Source: CAZGRP01 sp964527995 (GTDB lineage: Bacteria; Zhuqueibacterota; Zhuqueibacteria; Oceanimicrobiales; CAZGRP01). Taken from it: 64,000 bases of DNA. Both the position numbers and the translations under genes were made by a program. The notes under the pieces are model-generated. The model did not search any database. It was not told the origin of the DNA and worked only from the letters and a program-made list of their open reading frames with translations. Position 1 is the stretch's first letter, and every line of letters begins with the position of its first letter. Below, piece after piece: positions 40,385 to 50,349 of this stretch. The stretch lies in assembly GCA_964527995.1 (NCBI GenBank), contig CAZGRP010000003.1, forward strand, positions 62,001 through 126,000, written 5' to 3'.

Positions 40385-43300
40385 TCATTTCACGACAGCG
40401 ATTTTGATGACAGCCACATCCGTGGCCTTCGAGCCTTTGGCTTCCACCCTGGCCAGATAGACGCCGCTCTGCACCCCATCCAACTTCCACACCGCTTCGT
40501 TGTCGGTGCCGCCCACACCAGGTGCCGCCAGTTCTTCGACAAGCTCCCCAGCCAGGTCGAATATCTTCACGCGCACTTCGGCTGGCGCATTCAGTCGATA
40601 GCGGATGCGGGTCTCGTCGCCCTCGGTGGGATTGGGGTAATTGTACACGGACTCGACCGGCATCAGACCACCGCCGGGTGCCGTACCACCGCTTGGCGCT
40701 GGAGCACGGCCCGACCGCCGGCCGTCATGCTGATACATAGGCCAGGGTCGAACATCGGCTTGGCCGGCGAGATCGTAGGCGCTGAGATACCCGTCGTCGC
40801 CAGCCACCAGGAGCTCGAGGTCGCCGTCGCCGTCCAGGTCGGCCAGTGCCGGTGTAGTGAGCGCCTCGCTGCCCACTGCCACAGGAAAGCCGTCGATCAC
40901 CTCGCCTGAGCCATCCACTGCCAGAAGGAGCCCGCCCTGGGAACCGACGACGATGTCGGGCCAGCCGTCACCATCCACATCACCGACGACCGGAGCCGAC
41001 ATCGACTGAGATGCAGGGCCGAAAGAAGCGGGCCGACGGCTCGGGAAGCCCGCAACCAGCGTGCCGTTGGCATTGACGGCGAAGATCGAACCGTTACTGG
41101 CGAACAGAATCTCGTTGGCGCCATCGCCGTCGATGTCGGCAAGAGCCGGCGCAGCACCGACAGCCAGTGAGCCATCCACCGGCGGCAACGCCGGGAACCC
41201 CACGAGCAAGTCTCCCGACTGGCGGAGCGCAAACACGGTGCCGTCCTCGGCAACGACAACGACGACTTCCGGCCCGGCCGCCTCCAGCTTGCCCGTCACC
41301 GGTGCCGCTCTCACAGACCTGCCCAGGTTCTTCTGCCAGAGAATCTCACCTTCGGGAGAAACGGCGATGACCTCGCCATCGCCGAAAGCGACGACCAGAA
41401 CATCTCCTGGCGTCGGCACCATGCCCACAGGATTGTCGCCGGCAAGTGTCCGCCTCCAAAGAACGTGCCCCGCCGCGGTAACGCGAAAAACGCTGGCCGA
41501 CTCGTCCGCGGCTGCCAGCGAGCCATCGCTCAGAGCAACGACCGACCGCAAGGCAGCGGAATTGGGTACTTCCCAGAGCTCGTCGGCGCGGCCATCGCGA
41601 TCCTCGTCGCGCACTGCGAAGGCAACGAGCCGCGCCACTGAAAAGCCCCGCGCCTCCGTCCCGATCGACACCTCCAGCGCACCGTCGCCGTCGAGGTCGA
41701 TGCACACAGGTGCGGTTGTGGCGGTTTCAAGGAGTTTCAGCGAAGCCAGCACGGCCAGTGGGTCGATGTTGGCAAGCACCTTCTGGCCGTCTGCCCGCCA
41801 TGCAAGCACCTTGCTGGCATTCCTCACCACGATGCCGCCGGGTTTGGTGGCCGAAGGCCTGAAGTGTATGCCGGTGGTGGCCAGCAGCACCTCCGGTGCA
41901 CCGTCTGCATCCAGGTCGGCGATGGTCAGAGAACGCGGTTCCAGCTGCTCGACGGTCGGCTGTGGAAATCCCGTCTGTGCCATCTCCATCCGGACGGTGA
42001 AGGTCATGACTGGACCCGGCTCGCTGATGTCGGTAACCACCACATGGCTGTTGGCGCCCGAATTGGCACGGCTGTCAGGATAGCTTGTGGGCGTGAAAGC
42101 GACGACCGTGGTATCGTTGACCAGGAGGTTGATCTTGTTGCTGCCCCAAAACGCGTCCTCGGAAACGCCGTTTTCGGAGCCGGCGCCAGGATCGAGCAGG
42201 CCATAGTCCTGGCCGATGTCCTGAGCGCCATCCGCCTCCTCCAGGTCGACACCGCGATGCTTGGGATCGGCGTTGACGCGATTGGCGCGGTACTGCTGCC
42301 GGATGACAGCCTCGTCAATATGCCAGATCAGCAGCCCTGAGCCGGGCAGGCCGTAGTCGTATTCGTCCACCTGGGTGATGACGCCGATGGCGGCTCCGGC
42401 AAGTATTTGGTCGCCGCGCTCATCCCGTTTGAACTCGACCCGAGAGCCACTGGCATCTCGGCCGACGGCGATACCGTCGCCGTTCACGTCGCGCTCGCGA
42501 TTTTCGATCAGGAAGTACTCATCCCGCGTGATCGGCACTTTGTAAATGCGCGGCCCGGAGGAGTCGGAACGCGCCGCCGCCACAACCAGGTTTTCGGCGT
42601 TTCGCACCACCACGGGGATCTCCCACCCCATGAACACCTTCGACCAGGCAGAGGGCTCCGCCGGCAGGAGTCCCTGAAAGTTCCCCGAACCCTGGTCCAT
42701 CATCCCCCAGCGCCCGATGCCAGGCCGCCCCGATTCGGTATCGAACAGATTGGGCAAGCCGATCTGGTGCCCGAACATGAGGACGGCCGTTCCCAGCAGT
42801 CCGATCTCGAACCCTTCCTGGCTCTGGGATTCCGGAAGGATGATCCCTTCGCGCACCAGAACCTGGCCGTCGTCCACGGGAATGCCGGAAAAATCCGTGC
42901 TCTGCCCCAGGCCGCGGCCGAGGGTCTCTTCATCCAGAAAAACGGAAGGGATGTCCTTCGGTGTCGGGTCGAAATCGAACCCGAAGTCGCGTCCCACTCC
43001 GGCGTGAAAGACGGCGACGGCGTCGTAGCGGCTGAAATCGACGGCAGGGTCAGCGTCGGCGAGCTGGAGCGCGTCCCGGAACAACTCCGCCAGACGCTGG
43101 TCGACCAGCTCATCCGGGCCTTCCGGGCCGTAATAACTCATTTGCCGCGAAAGCTCATAACTGGCCGTGGAGTCCTGTGGGAACACATCTCCGACGATGA
43201 TCAGCCTGCCGTTCGACACTTTGCGATAAAAGTTGGAGAGAGCCTGAAGCTGGTGCTCGAAATAGCCGCGGTCGTGCGGCGCCGGGTCGATGGTGGGATC

Positions 43301-43615
43301 AGACGGAGGGGAAAGGTCGAACGTGCCGTCGCCTGTCGTTGAATCGGATTGATCGGGCACAAAAGAGACCCGCAACGCCAGAACCCGAAGAGTCTCAGCC
43401 GCAACCGGATGACTGGGGAGGGCTTGTCCCTGCAACCATTGCTGCCAGCGCGATTGGGCGCGCAGGGAGAGACCACTGTTGCGGAACGCCGGGCGAGGGG
43501 CATCGCCAACAGTGTGGACCCCCCCCCTGACTGAAGCAGAGGCAGAGGTGGTGACAAACAGAATCAGATACAAGCGCCAGACTGCGGGAAGCTTCCACGG
43601 ACGCGGATTGGCCAC
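40385..43615 (-). CDS. M6-like secreted pseudoprotease with FG-GAP repeats and C-terminal sorting domain
   Basis: About 1076 residues from the GTG at 43615 (AGGA 8 nt upstream). The N-terminal half matches M6/immune-inhibitor-A-like proteins ('AVFHAGVGRDFGFDFDPTPKDIP'). Where family members have HExxHxxGxPD, this protein reads 'LMFGHQIGLPNLFD' (residues ~279-292), so the first zinc His and the catalytic Glu are lost. Five FG-GAP/VCBS-type repeats follow ('DLDADGAPEVLLA', 'DIDGDGANEILFA', 'DVDGDGWPDIVVG', 'DLDGDGDLELLVAG'). The C terminus has 'YNYPNPTEGDETRIRYRL' and a FlgD-like fold, consistent with type IX export. It lies downstream of a PorV-like gene and is probably a binding protein. Confidence 0.75.
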   Translation of the reverse strand: MANPRPWKLPAVWRLYLILFVTTSASASVRGGVHTVGDAPRPAFRNSGLSLRAQSRWQQWLQGQALPSHPVAAETLRVLALRVSFVPDQSDSTTGDGTFDLSPPSDPTIDPAPHDRGYFEHQLQALSNFYRKVSNGRLIIVGDVFPQDSTASYELSRQMSYYGPEGPDELVDQRLAELFRDALQLADADPAVDFSRYDAVAVFHAGVGRDFGFDFDPTPKDIPSVFLDEETLGRGLGQSTDFSGIPVDDGQVLVREGIILPESQSQEGFEIGLLGTAVLMFGHQIGLPNLFDTESGRPGIGRWGMMDQGSGNFQGLLPAEPSAWSKVFMGWEIPVVVRNAENLVVAAARSDSSGPRIYKVPITRDEYFLIENRERDVNGDGIAVGRDASGSRVEFKRDERGDQILAGAAIGVITQVDEYDYGLPGSGLLIWHIDEAVIRQQYRANRVNADPKHRGVDLEEADGAQDIGQDYGLLDPGAGSENGVSEDAFWGSNKINLLVNDTTVVAFTPTSYPDSRANSGANSHVVVTDISEPGPVMTFTVRMEMAQTGFPQPTVEQLEPRSLTIADLDADGAPEVLLATTGIHFRPSATKPGGIVVRNASKVLAWRADGQKVLANIDPLAVLASLKLLETATTAPVCIDLDGDGALEVSIGTEARGFSVARLVAFAVRDEDRDGRADELWEVPNSAALRSVVALSDGSLAAADESASVFRVTAAGHVLWRRTLAGDNPVGMVPTPGDVLVVAFGDGEVIAVSPEGEILWQKNLGRSVRAAPVTGKLEAAGPEVVVVVAEDGTVFALRQSGDLLVGFPALPPVDGSLAVGAAPALADIDGDGANEILFASNGSIFAVNANGTLVAGFPSRRPASFGPASQSMSAPVVGDVDGDGWPDIVVGSQGGLLLAVDGSGEVIDGFPVAVGSEALTTPALADLDGDGDLELLVAGDDGYLSAYDLAGQADVRPWPMYQHDGRRSGRAPAPSGGTAPGGGLMPVESVYNYPNPTEGDETRIRYRLNAPAEVRVKIFDLAGELVEELAAPGVGGTDNEAVWKLDGVQSGVYLARVEAKGSKATDVAVIKIAVVK

Positions 43616-43817
43616 GGTTGAAATCCTATCAGGAGTAAACACGAAAAAGGCAAAGCACAAAATCTCGGCCCGCGTGGTCGGTGTGTCCGGCTCGAAGCCG
43701 CCTCGGAGGGCTGGCACCGACTCCTGTCGGCCGGCAAAGGGCCTGCTTCAACTGCAAACCGATCACACCCGGGCGGATTTTATTCTTTGCCCTGAGCGAA
43801 GGTAATAAATCGACCGA

Positions 43818-44864
43818 CTAGAAGCCGATCGTCAGCGAAAACCGCATCGTGTCGGAAAGTGGATGGCCCTGAGGCGCCGCAACATAGCCGAAGTCGAAGC
43901 GATACAGTGAATATTGCAGGCCCGCACCGAAGGTCGCATACTTGACCTTACCTTTTCTGTCGTAGGTATATCCGGCGCGTAGCGAGATAAGATCACTGTA
44001 AACGTACTCGACGCCTACGTTGCGGATCATGTTTCTGAGCTCCGTCGAGAAGCTCTCGTCCGTCCACGAGGTGAAGATCGCCTTGTAGAACGGGTCGGAG
44101 GTGCCGTCTTTGTAGCGTCGCACCAGGAGCTTGTTGACATCGGCCGCCAGCGTCAGGCGGTTGTACTTCTGGTCCACCAGCCGGAACGCAAAGCCCAGTT
44201 TGAGATTGGTTGGCAAGGGATCGGCCTGGGCGGCATCGATGTAGGTGATTTTCGGTCCCATGTTGGAGAGGTTGGCACCGACAGCCAGACGCCGGTACGG
44301 TTTGTACAGCACACCCAGATCCACCGCGTAGCCGTTGGCCTTGCCGTTGCCCTTCTCTGCGCCGGCACCGACGCTGGAGAGGTTGCTGCGGATGTAGCGC
44401 AGATTGACACCGAGTCCGAGGTTGTCGGCCAGCAAGGTGCCGTAGGAAAGGGTCAGAGCGAATTCAAAGCTGTTGAAGGTTCCCAGCGGCTCCGGCCCAC
44501 CCTCGCCGGTGATCGTCTGCTCGCCGAGATTCAGGAAGGTGATGTTGCCGCCAATCGTGCCGAGCCCCTCGACACTCTGGCGATAGGCCAGGAAGTCGAA
44601 GTAGAGGTCACTGCCGAATTGTGGCAGCCAGTTGGAGTGCATCAGAGAAATCTGACGCCCTTGCTGAAACGCCAATCCCGCGGGGTTCCAGAAAACCGCG
44701 GTGGCGTCGTCCGCGACTGCTGCGAAAGCTTCGCCCATCCCAGCCGCACGTGCACCCGGCGAAATCAGCAAGAAGAGGACCGCCGCCTCACTCTGTGCGA
44801 ACGCACTGCTCGCAAACACGCCGATCGCCAGTACAGAAGCCAACGCTACGGTGAATCGCTTCAT
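43818..44864 (-). CDS. PorV/PorQ family outer-membrane protein, second copy
   Basis: A 348-residue protein; the ATG at 44864 has GGAGG 8 nt upstream, with a signal peptide ending 'SSAFAQ'. 'SPGARAAGMGEAFAAVADDATAVFWNPAGLAF' (residues ~35-65) is the PorV/PorQ signature. The remainder is beta-rich and ends 'FSLTIGF' with a terminal Phe. It is probably a type IX cargo-handling barrel. The next gene encodes an M6-like protein with a sorting domain, a likely client. A strong promoter about 210 bp upstream gives it a long leader. It is only moderately similar to the copy at 2529-3563. Confidence 0.87.
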   Translation of the reverse strand: MKRFTVALASVLAIGVFASSAFAQSEAAVLFLLISPGARAAGMGEAFAAVADDATAVFWNPAGLAFQQGRQISLMHSNWLPQFGSDLYFDFLAYRQSVEGLGTIGGNITFLNLGEQTITGEGGPEPLGTFNSFEFALTLSYGTLLADNLGLGVNLRYIRSNLSSVGAGAEKGNGKANGYAVDLGVLYKPYRRLAVGANLSNMGPKITYIDAAQADPLPTNLKLGFAFRLVDQKYNRLTLAADVNKLLVRRYKDGTSDPFYKAIFTSWTDESFSTELRNMIRNVGVEYVYSDLISLRAGYTYDRKGKVKYATFGAGLQYSLYRFDFGYVAAPQGHPLSDTMRFSLTIGF

Positions 44865-45083
44865 CTTGAGGACCTCCAAAATAAAAAAAACCGAATGCAA
44901 AGGAACCTCACCTGCCCGTATCAGGCTCACCTTCGATCATTCGGCACAAGACCCATACGATTCGCACAAAGGTGAAAGTGGAATTCCTTCGCAGCCACGA
45001 GAGAAGTAAACAGCTCCGGAGCTTTTTCCACAAACCTTTAACGAATCAGTATAGGCGACCTCCGTAAAGATTTTGAACAGACA

Positions 45084-45112
45084 AATGTAGCGAACCAGGC
45101 AGAGAATGTCAA
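45084..45112 (-). promoter_or_regulatory. Sigma70-type promoter of the second porV-like gene
   Basis: On the minus strand, TTGACA (45112-45107), exactly 17 bp, then TACATT (45089-45084). The predicted transcript start near 45077 implies a ~210-nt untranslated leader before 44864. The leader contains a perfect 12-bp palindrome AGCTCCGGAGCT (45012-45023); no known riboswitch was recognised. Confidence 0.7.
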
Positions 45113-45168
45113 GGACTTTTTGGCGTCTCCCCTGGCCCCTATCTTCATCATCGGCACGATTTGCTTCA

Positions 45169-46515
45169 CTATTGAGCGCCGACTCGATCAAGTGCCTCTA
45201 CCAGAGCGTCCATCTCCGCTCGGGTACGCTTTTCCGTAACCGCCACCAAAAAACAGTTCGCGAATTCCGCACCCATGAAGGAAAGATCGACACCCCCGAG
45301 AATCCTATCATCCAGCAGAGCGTGCAAGGTCTCCCGGGCAGGCTTGGGACCTTCGACGACGAATTCCTTGAAAAAGGGCTGCTCGAATTTCAGTCGATAG
45401 CCTGGCAACTGCGCGATGGCATCCGCCAGGTAGTGACTCCTCTGCAGGCACTGCCCGGCCACTTCCCGGATCCCCTCCTTGCCCATCAGGGCCATGTAGA
45501 CCGTTGCTGCCAGCATAACCAGGCCCTGGTTGGTGCAGATGTTGGACGTCGCCTTCTCGCGGCGGATGTGCTGCTCGCGCGTTTGCAGGGTGAGGACGAA
45601 CCCCCGGCGCCCGTCGTGGTCACTCGTTTGAGCGACGATGCGCCCAGGCAGCTTGCGAATCAGGTTCATCCTGGCCGCAAAGATGCCCAGAAAAGGGCCG
45701 CCGAAGTTCAACGCATTGCCAAGCACCTGGCCCTCGCCGACGACCAGGTCTGCGCCATAGGCGCCAGGGGGCGCCAACAGGCCGAGCGAAATGGGATCGT
45801 TCACAGTGACGAACAAAGCAGCACTATCTCGGACGATTGCACTGAGTCGCTGCACATCCTCCAGATTGCCAAAGAAGTTCGGGTGCTGCAGAATCACCGC
45901 AGCAGCCGGCTTCTCCAGCTTCCGCTGCAGATCTTCCACGCTGGTGACGCCGTCTTCCAGGGCTACCTCCTCGACGGCGATACTCTGTCCCTGGCAGTAG
46001 GTACGTGCGATGCGTGTGTAGTTCGGATGAAGACCCTGCGACATCAGGACGCGGCTTGTTTGCTTTTCCCCGGCTGCCAGCAGGGCGGCCTCCGCGATCG
46101 CCGAGCCGGCATCATACATGGAAGCGTTGCTCACTTCCATGCCCGTGAGCTCGCAAATCATGGTCTGGTATTCGTAAATCGCCTGCAAAGTGCCCTGGCT
46201 GACCTCTGGCTGGTAGGGCGTGTAGGCCGTGTAGAACTCAGAGCGAAGAAGGATATGGTTGACCGCCGCCGGCACATAGTGGTCATAGGCGCCCCCTCCC
46301 AGGAAGCAGGCGTATTCTCCGGCGTGCTTGTTTTTGGCGGCCAGATCTTCCAGCCACTTCACGGCCTCGTATTCAGACAGTGGCGGCGGCAGCCGCAGCT
46401 CTCCCTTGAGGCGTACACTCTGCGGCACATTGGCAATCAGCTCATCGAACGACGGCACGCCGATCGCTTCAAGCATCCGCCGCCGGTCCTCGTCGGTATT
46501 GGCAATGTAGGGCAT
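45169..46515 (-). CDS. gcvPA: Glycine dehydrogenase (decarboxylating) subunit 1
   Basis: A 448-residue protein of normal length for the N-terminal half of split P-protein. It begins 'MPYIANTDEDRRRMLEAIGV' and contains 'FLGGGAYDHYVPAAVNHIL', 'YTPYQPEVSQGTLQAIYEYQTMI' and 'TNQGLVMLAATVYM', all typical of GcvPA. With GcvPB it uses PLP to decarboxylate glycine and load the H-protein lipoyl arm. gcvH lies 21 bp upstream, but no gcvPB or gcvT follows; the gene is last before the next promoter. GGAG lies 5 nt before the ATG. Confidence 0.95.
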   Translation of the reverse strand: MPYIANTDEDRRRMLEAIGVPSFDELIANVPQSVRLKGELRLPPPLSEYEAVKWLEDLAAKNKHAGEYACFLGGGAYDHYVPAAVNHILLRSEFYTAYTPYQPEVSQGTLQAIYEYQTMICELTGMEVSNASMYDAGSAIAEAALLAAGEKQTSRVLMSQGLHPNYTRIARTYCQGQSIAVEEVALEDGVTSVEDLQRKLEKPAAAVILQHPNFFGNLEDVQRLSAIVRDSAALFVTVNDPISLGLLAPPGAYGADLVVGEGQVLGNALNFGGPFLGIFAARMNLIRKLPGRIVAQTSDHDGRRGFVLTLQTREQHIRREKATSNICTNQGLVMLAATVYMALMGKEGIREVAGQCLQRSHYLADAIAQLPGYRLKFEQPFFKEFVVEGPKPARETLHALLDDRILGGVDLSFMGAEFANCFLVAVTEKRTRAEMDALVEALDRVGAQ

Positions 46516-46536
46516 CGATGCTCCGCCTGCAGCGTT

Positions 46537-46914
46537 TCAGCTGATGAGTTTCCGGTAGTCCTCGGCTGAGAGGAGATTGTCCAGCTCTTTGGGGTCGCTG
46601 GTCCGGACTTTGATCATCCAGCCCTCTCCATACGGATCCTGGTTGATCACCTCGGGGCTGTCTTCCAGCTTCTTGTTTACCTCGACCACTTCACCCGAGA
46701 CCGGCGCATAGAGATCGGAGACCGCCTTCACCGCCTCGATGGATCCAAACGGCTCCATCTGCCGGGTCTGGCTGCCGACTTCGGGCAGCTCGACGAAAAC
46801 GATGTCGCCGAGTTCTCCCTGGGCATAGTCCGTAATCCCGACCGTCACCACATCACCCTCGGCTCGCACCCACTCGTGTTCCTCTGTGTAAAGCAAATCA
46901 TCCGGGACGTTCAT
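46537..46914 (-). CDS. gcvH: Glycine cleavage system H protein
   Basis: A 125-residue protein with the lipoylation motif 'GSIEAVKAVSDLYAPVSGEV', the lysine in 'AVKAV' (~64) carrying the lipoyl group. 'EHEWVRAEGDVVTVGITDYAQGELGDIVFVELPEVG' is standard for GcvH. It shuttles the aminomethyl group between the P and T proteins. AAAGGAG lies 7 nt before the ATG. It follows accC by about 90 bp and precedes gcvPA, so it is likely co-transcribed with both. Confidence 0.97.
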   Translation of the reverse strand: MNVPDDLLYTEEHEWVRAEGDVVTVGITDYAQGELGDIVFVELPEVGSQTRQMEPFGSIEAVKAVSDLYAPVSGEVVEVNKKLEDSPEVINQDPYGEGWMIKVRTSDPKELDNLLSAEDYRKLIS

Positions 46915-47003
46915 GGTAGAGCTCCTTTGCTATCTGTCACCCGCAGGTCGCCTTCGAAGCTCTCCCCAGGACGGACCTGCGTTCCTTTTCAGGTTCCTTT
47001 GCG

Positions 47004-48362
<1,359 letters not shown>

Positions 48363-48461
48363 AGGATATGAACTCCCTCGCTACCAAAACACCGTCGCAC
48401 AATTGCGCCGTTGTCGAATGGAGAATTGAAGGAATGTTCGAGAGCACAAACGACCGTAGGC

Positions 48462-48947
48462 TCAGGCCTTCTTCAGCCGAAAAAGGACCTGATTGTACTC
48501 TACCGGTTGGCCGTTTTCGACGCATATCTCTGCCACCCGGCCACTGTGCTCCGATTCGATCTCGTTCATCAGCTTCATAGCCTCGATGATGCAGAGCACC
48601 TGGCCGGGAGTGACCTCATCCCCCACCTCTACATACGGGTCGGCGTCAGGAGCCGGAGCGCGATAGAAGGTCCCCACCATCGGCGATCTGATCTCGATGA
48701 GTTCCTCCGCCTCGGCCACCTTCGGCGGCTGGGGCGCCTCTGCAGCCGCCGGAGCCTCCTTCGCCGCTGGTACGGGGGCAGGAGGAGCAGAGGCCGGATA
48801 GGGCGCAGCCGGGTAGTGGTGGTTACCGTACGAATTCGGCTTGTACTTCGAAATTCGCACCTTCGTCCACCACTTGGAGATGACAAGCTCCCCGATATCG
48901 CTTTCCTCGACGATCTTGACGAGTCGCCGAATCTCTTCCTCTTTCAT
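48462..48947 (-). CDS. accB: Acetyl-CoA carboxylase, biotin carboxyl carrier protein
   Basis: A 161-residue protein; the ATG at 48947 has GGAGG 4 nt upstream. The N-terminal helical part ('MKEEEIRRLVKIVEESDI') is followed by an Ala/Pro-rich swinging linker (~45-78). The biotinyl domain has 'IIEAMKLMNEIESEHSG' with the biotinylated Lys in 'AMKLM' (~121). The 'SPMVGTFYRAPAPDADPYVEVGD' thumb segment is characteristic of AccB rather than other biotinyl domains. It is first of the accB-accC-gcvH-gcvPA run behind its own promoter. Confidence 0.96.
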   Translation of the reverse strand: MKEEEIRRLVKIVEESDIGELVISKWWTKVRISKYKPNSYGNHHYPAAPYPASAPPAPVPAAKEAPAAAEAPQPPKVAEAEELIEIRSPMVGTFYRAPAPDADPYVEVGDEVTPGQVLCIIEAMKLMNEIESEHSGRVAEICVENGQPVEYNQVLFRLKKA

Positions 48948-49080
48948 ATTCCCTCCGTACAGTGCCCCCGGCGAGCAGCCACTCTGGCACGTGACCCCTC
49001 TCGCGCAGGCGTCCGCACCGCGGCGAGGGTGCAAACGCCAAGGGCCCATTCCCCGAATGAGCCCGATTTGTCCGGCCCTC

Positions 49081-49109
49081 AATATAACCGTTGGTTGCAA
49101 AAAAGTCAA
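49081..49109 (-). promoter_or_regulatory. Sigma70-type promoter of the accB operon
   Basis: On the minus strand, TTGACT (49109-49104), 17 bp, then TATATT (49086-49081). The predicted leader to the accB start is about 125 nt. It lies in the gap after the threonine synthase stop; no terminator was seen there. Confidence 0.75.
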
Positions 49110-49164
49110 CTCATTTTTCCCTGCGTCAAAGTCGGCCGAAGCGCGCCAACGCCCGGCTTGCTGG

Positions 49165-50349
49165 CTACCCCTGTGCGCTGCTCGGTGCTGCGTTGAAGAC
49201 CTCTGCGTACTTCAGCCCCGAGCCGGTGTTGAACAGAACGACCCGTTCGTCGGCGCCGACCTGCATCTGCGCAACAAGCCGCTTCAGGCCGGCCCACGTC
49301 GCCGCACCTTCCGGAGCCGGAAAAATGCCGGTGTGTGCTGCCACCTCCCTGGCGGCCTCGAGAATTTCCTCGTCGCTCACAGCGACGGCGGTTCCAGCAC
49401 TTTCGCGCAATGCTCTCAGCATCAGGAAGTCGCCCACAGCACGCGGCACGCGCAAGCCCGCGGCAACGGTGCGTGCATTCTGCCACGGCTCGGCTCGCTC
49501 TGCCCCCTCGTGGAAAGCTCTGACAATTGGCGCACAGCCCTCGGCCTGCACCGTGACCATGCGCGGACGATGATCGTCGATCCAGCCGAGAGCCGCCATT
49601 TCGGCAAACGCTTTCCACATGCCGATGAGACCGGTGCCCCCACCAGTGGGGTAGATGACCACATCGGGCAGATGCCAGCCGAACTGCTCGGCCAGCTCAT
49701 ATCCCATCGTCTTCTTGCCCTCGACGCGATAAGGTTCCTTCAAAGTAGAAAGATCCACGGCACCGGTTTCGCGGCAGTATTCCGAAACTCGCCGGCCACA
49801 ATCCGTGATCAGCCCATCGACCAGTTCCACCTCCGCCCCGTAAGCTCGACATTCGGTCAAGAAGACGGCAGGTACATCGCGGGGCATTGCGACGAAGGCA
49901 CGCAGGCCGGCTGCAGCGGCATAGGCAGCCATGGCACCGGCGGCATTTCCGGCAGACGGAATGGCTACCGTGCTTACGCCAAGCTCCTTCGCTTTCGAAA
50001 CGGCCGCCGACAGGCCACGCGCCTTGAACGACGCCGTCGGGTTCAGCCCCTCGTCTTTGATGTACAGACGCCGCAGGCCGATGCGAGAGCCCAGACGCGG
50101 CACGGGCAACAGAGGCGTCTGTCCTTCGCCCAGCATAACTCTGTTCCGCGGATCCTCCACCGGCATCAGGGCCTGGTAGCGCCACATGCCGTGTCCAGAC
50201 GTCAGAAGCTCTGCACGTCCCGCCTTTTCGGCGGCGGCGAGATCGTACTCACAAAAAAAGGGAGCGCCACAGGTACATAGATGGACAACCCTGTTGGTTC
50301 GCTCCCTCTTGCCGCATCGCGTGCACACCAGCCCCGTCAAATAGCTCAT
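49165..50349 (-). CDS. thrC: Threonine synthase
   Basis: A 394-residue PLP enzyme of fold type II. An N-terminal zinc-ribbon-like region has CTRC and a CTC pair ('GLVCTRCGKR', 'VVHLCTCGAPFFCEYD'). The PLP lysine lies in 'NPTASFKARGL', and 'YPTGGGTGLIGMWKAF' is the phosphate-binding loop. It converts O-phospho-homoserine to threonine. The ATG overlaps the gatB stop as ATGA. Members with this zinc-ribbon form occur in several phyla; a role with cysteate or another substrate is known in relatives, but threonine synthase is the default. Confidence 0.85.
   Translation of the reverse strand: MSYLTGLVCTRCGKRERTNRVVHLCTCGAPFFCEYDLAAAEKAGRAELLTSGHGMWRYQALMPVEDPRNRVMLGEGQTPLLPVPRLGSRIGLRRLYIKDEGLNPTASFKARGLSAAVSKAKELGVSTVAIPSAGNAAGAMAAYAAAAGLRAFVAMPRDVPAVFLTECRAYGAEVELVDGLITDCGRRVSEYCRETGAVDLSTLKEPYRVEGKKTMGYELAEQFGWHLPDVVIYPTGGGTGLIGMWKAFAEMAALGWIDDHRPRMVTVQAEGCAPIVRAFHEGAERAEPWQNARTVAAGLRVPRAVGDFLMLRALRESAGTAVAVSDEEILEAAREVAAHTGIFPAPEGAATWAGLKRLVAQMQVGADERVVLFNTGSGLKYAEVFNAAPSSAQG

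Noticed and set aside
38822..40909. A 695-residue plus-strand open frame
   Set aside because: It spans the antisense of two well-supported minus-strand genes and has no recognisable motif.
43588..43597. GGAAGCTTCC resembling the LacI-type operator palindrome
   Set aside because: It lies within the start of the M6-like coding region, matches only the centre of the candidate operator, and could be chance.
43777..43806. A short element resembling the dispersed 'CCCTGAGCGAAGG' REP-like repeat
   Set aside because: Only one partial copy is present in the window, so a repeat family cannot be supported.
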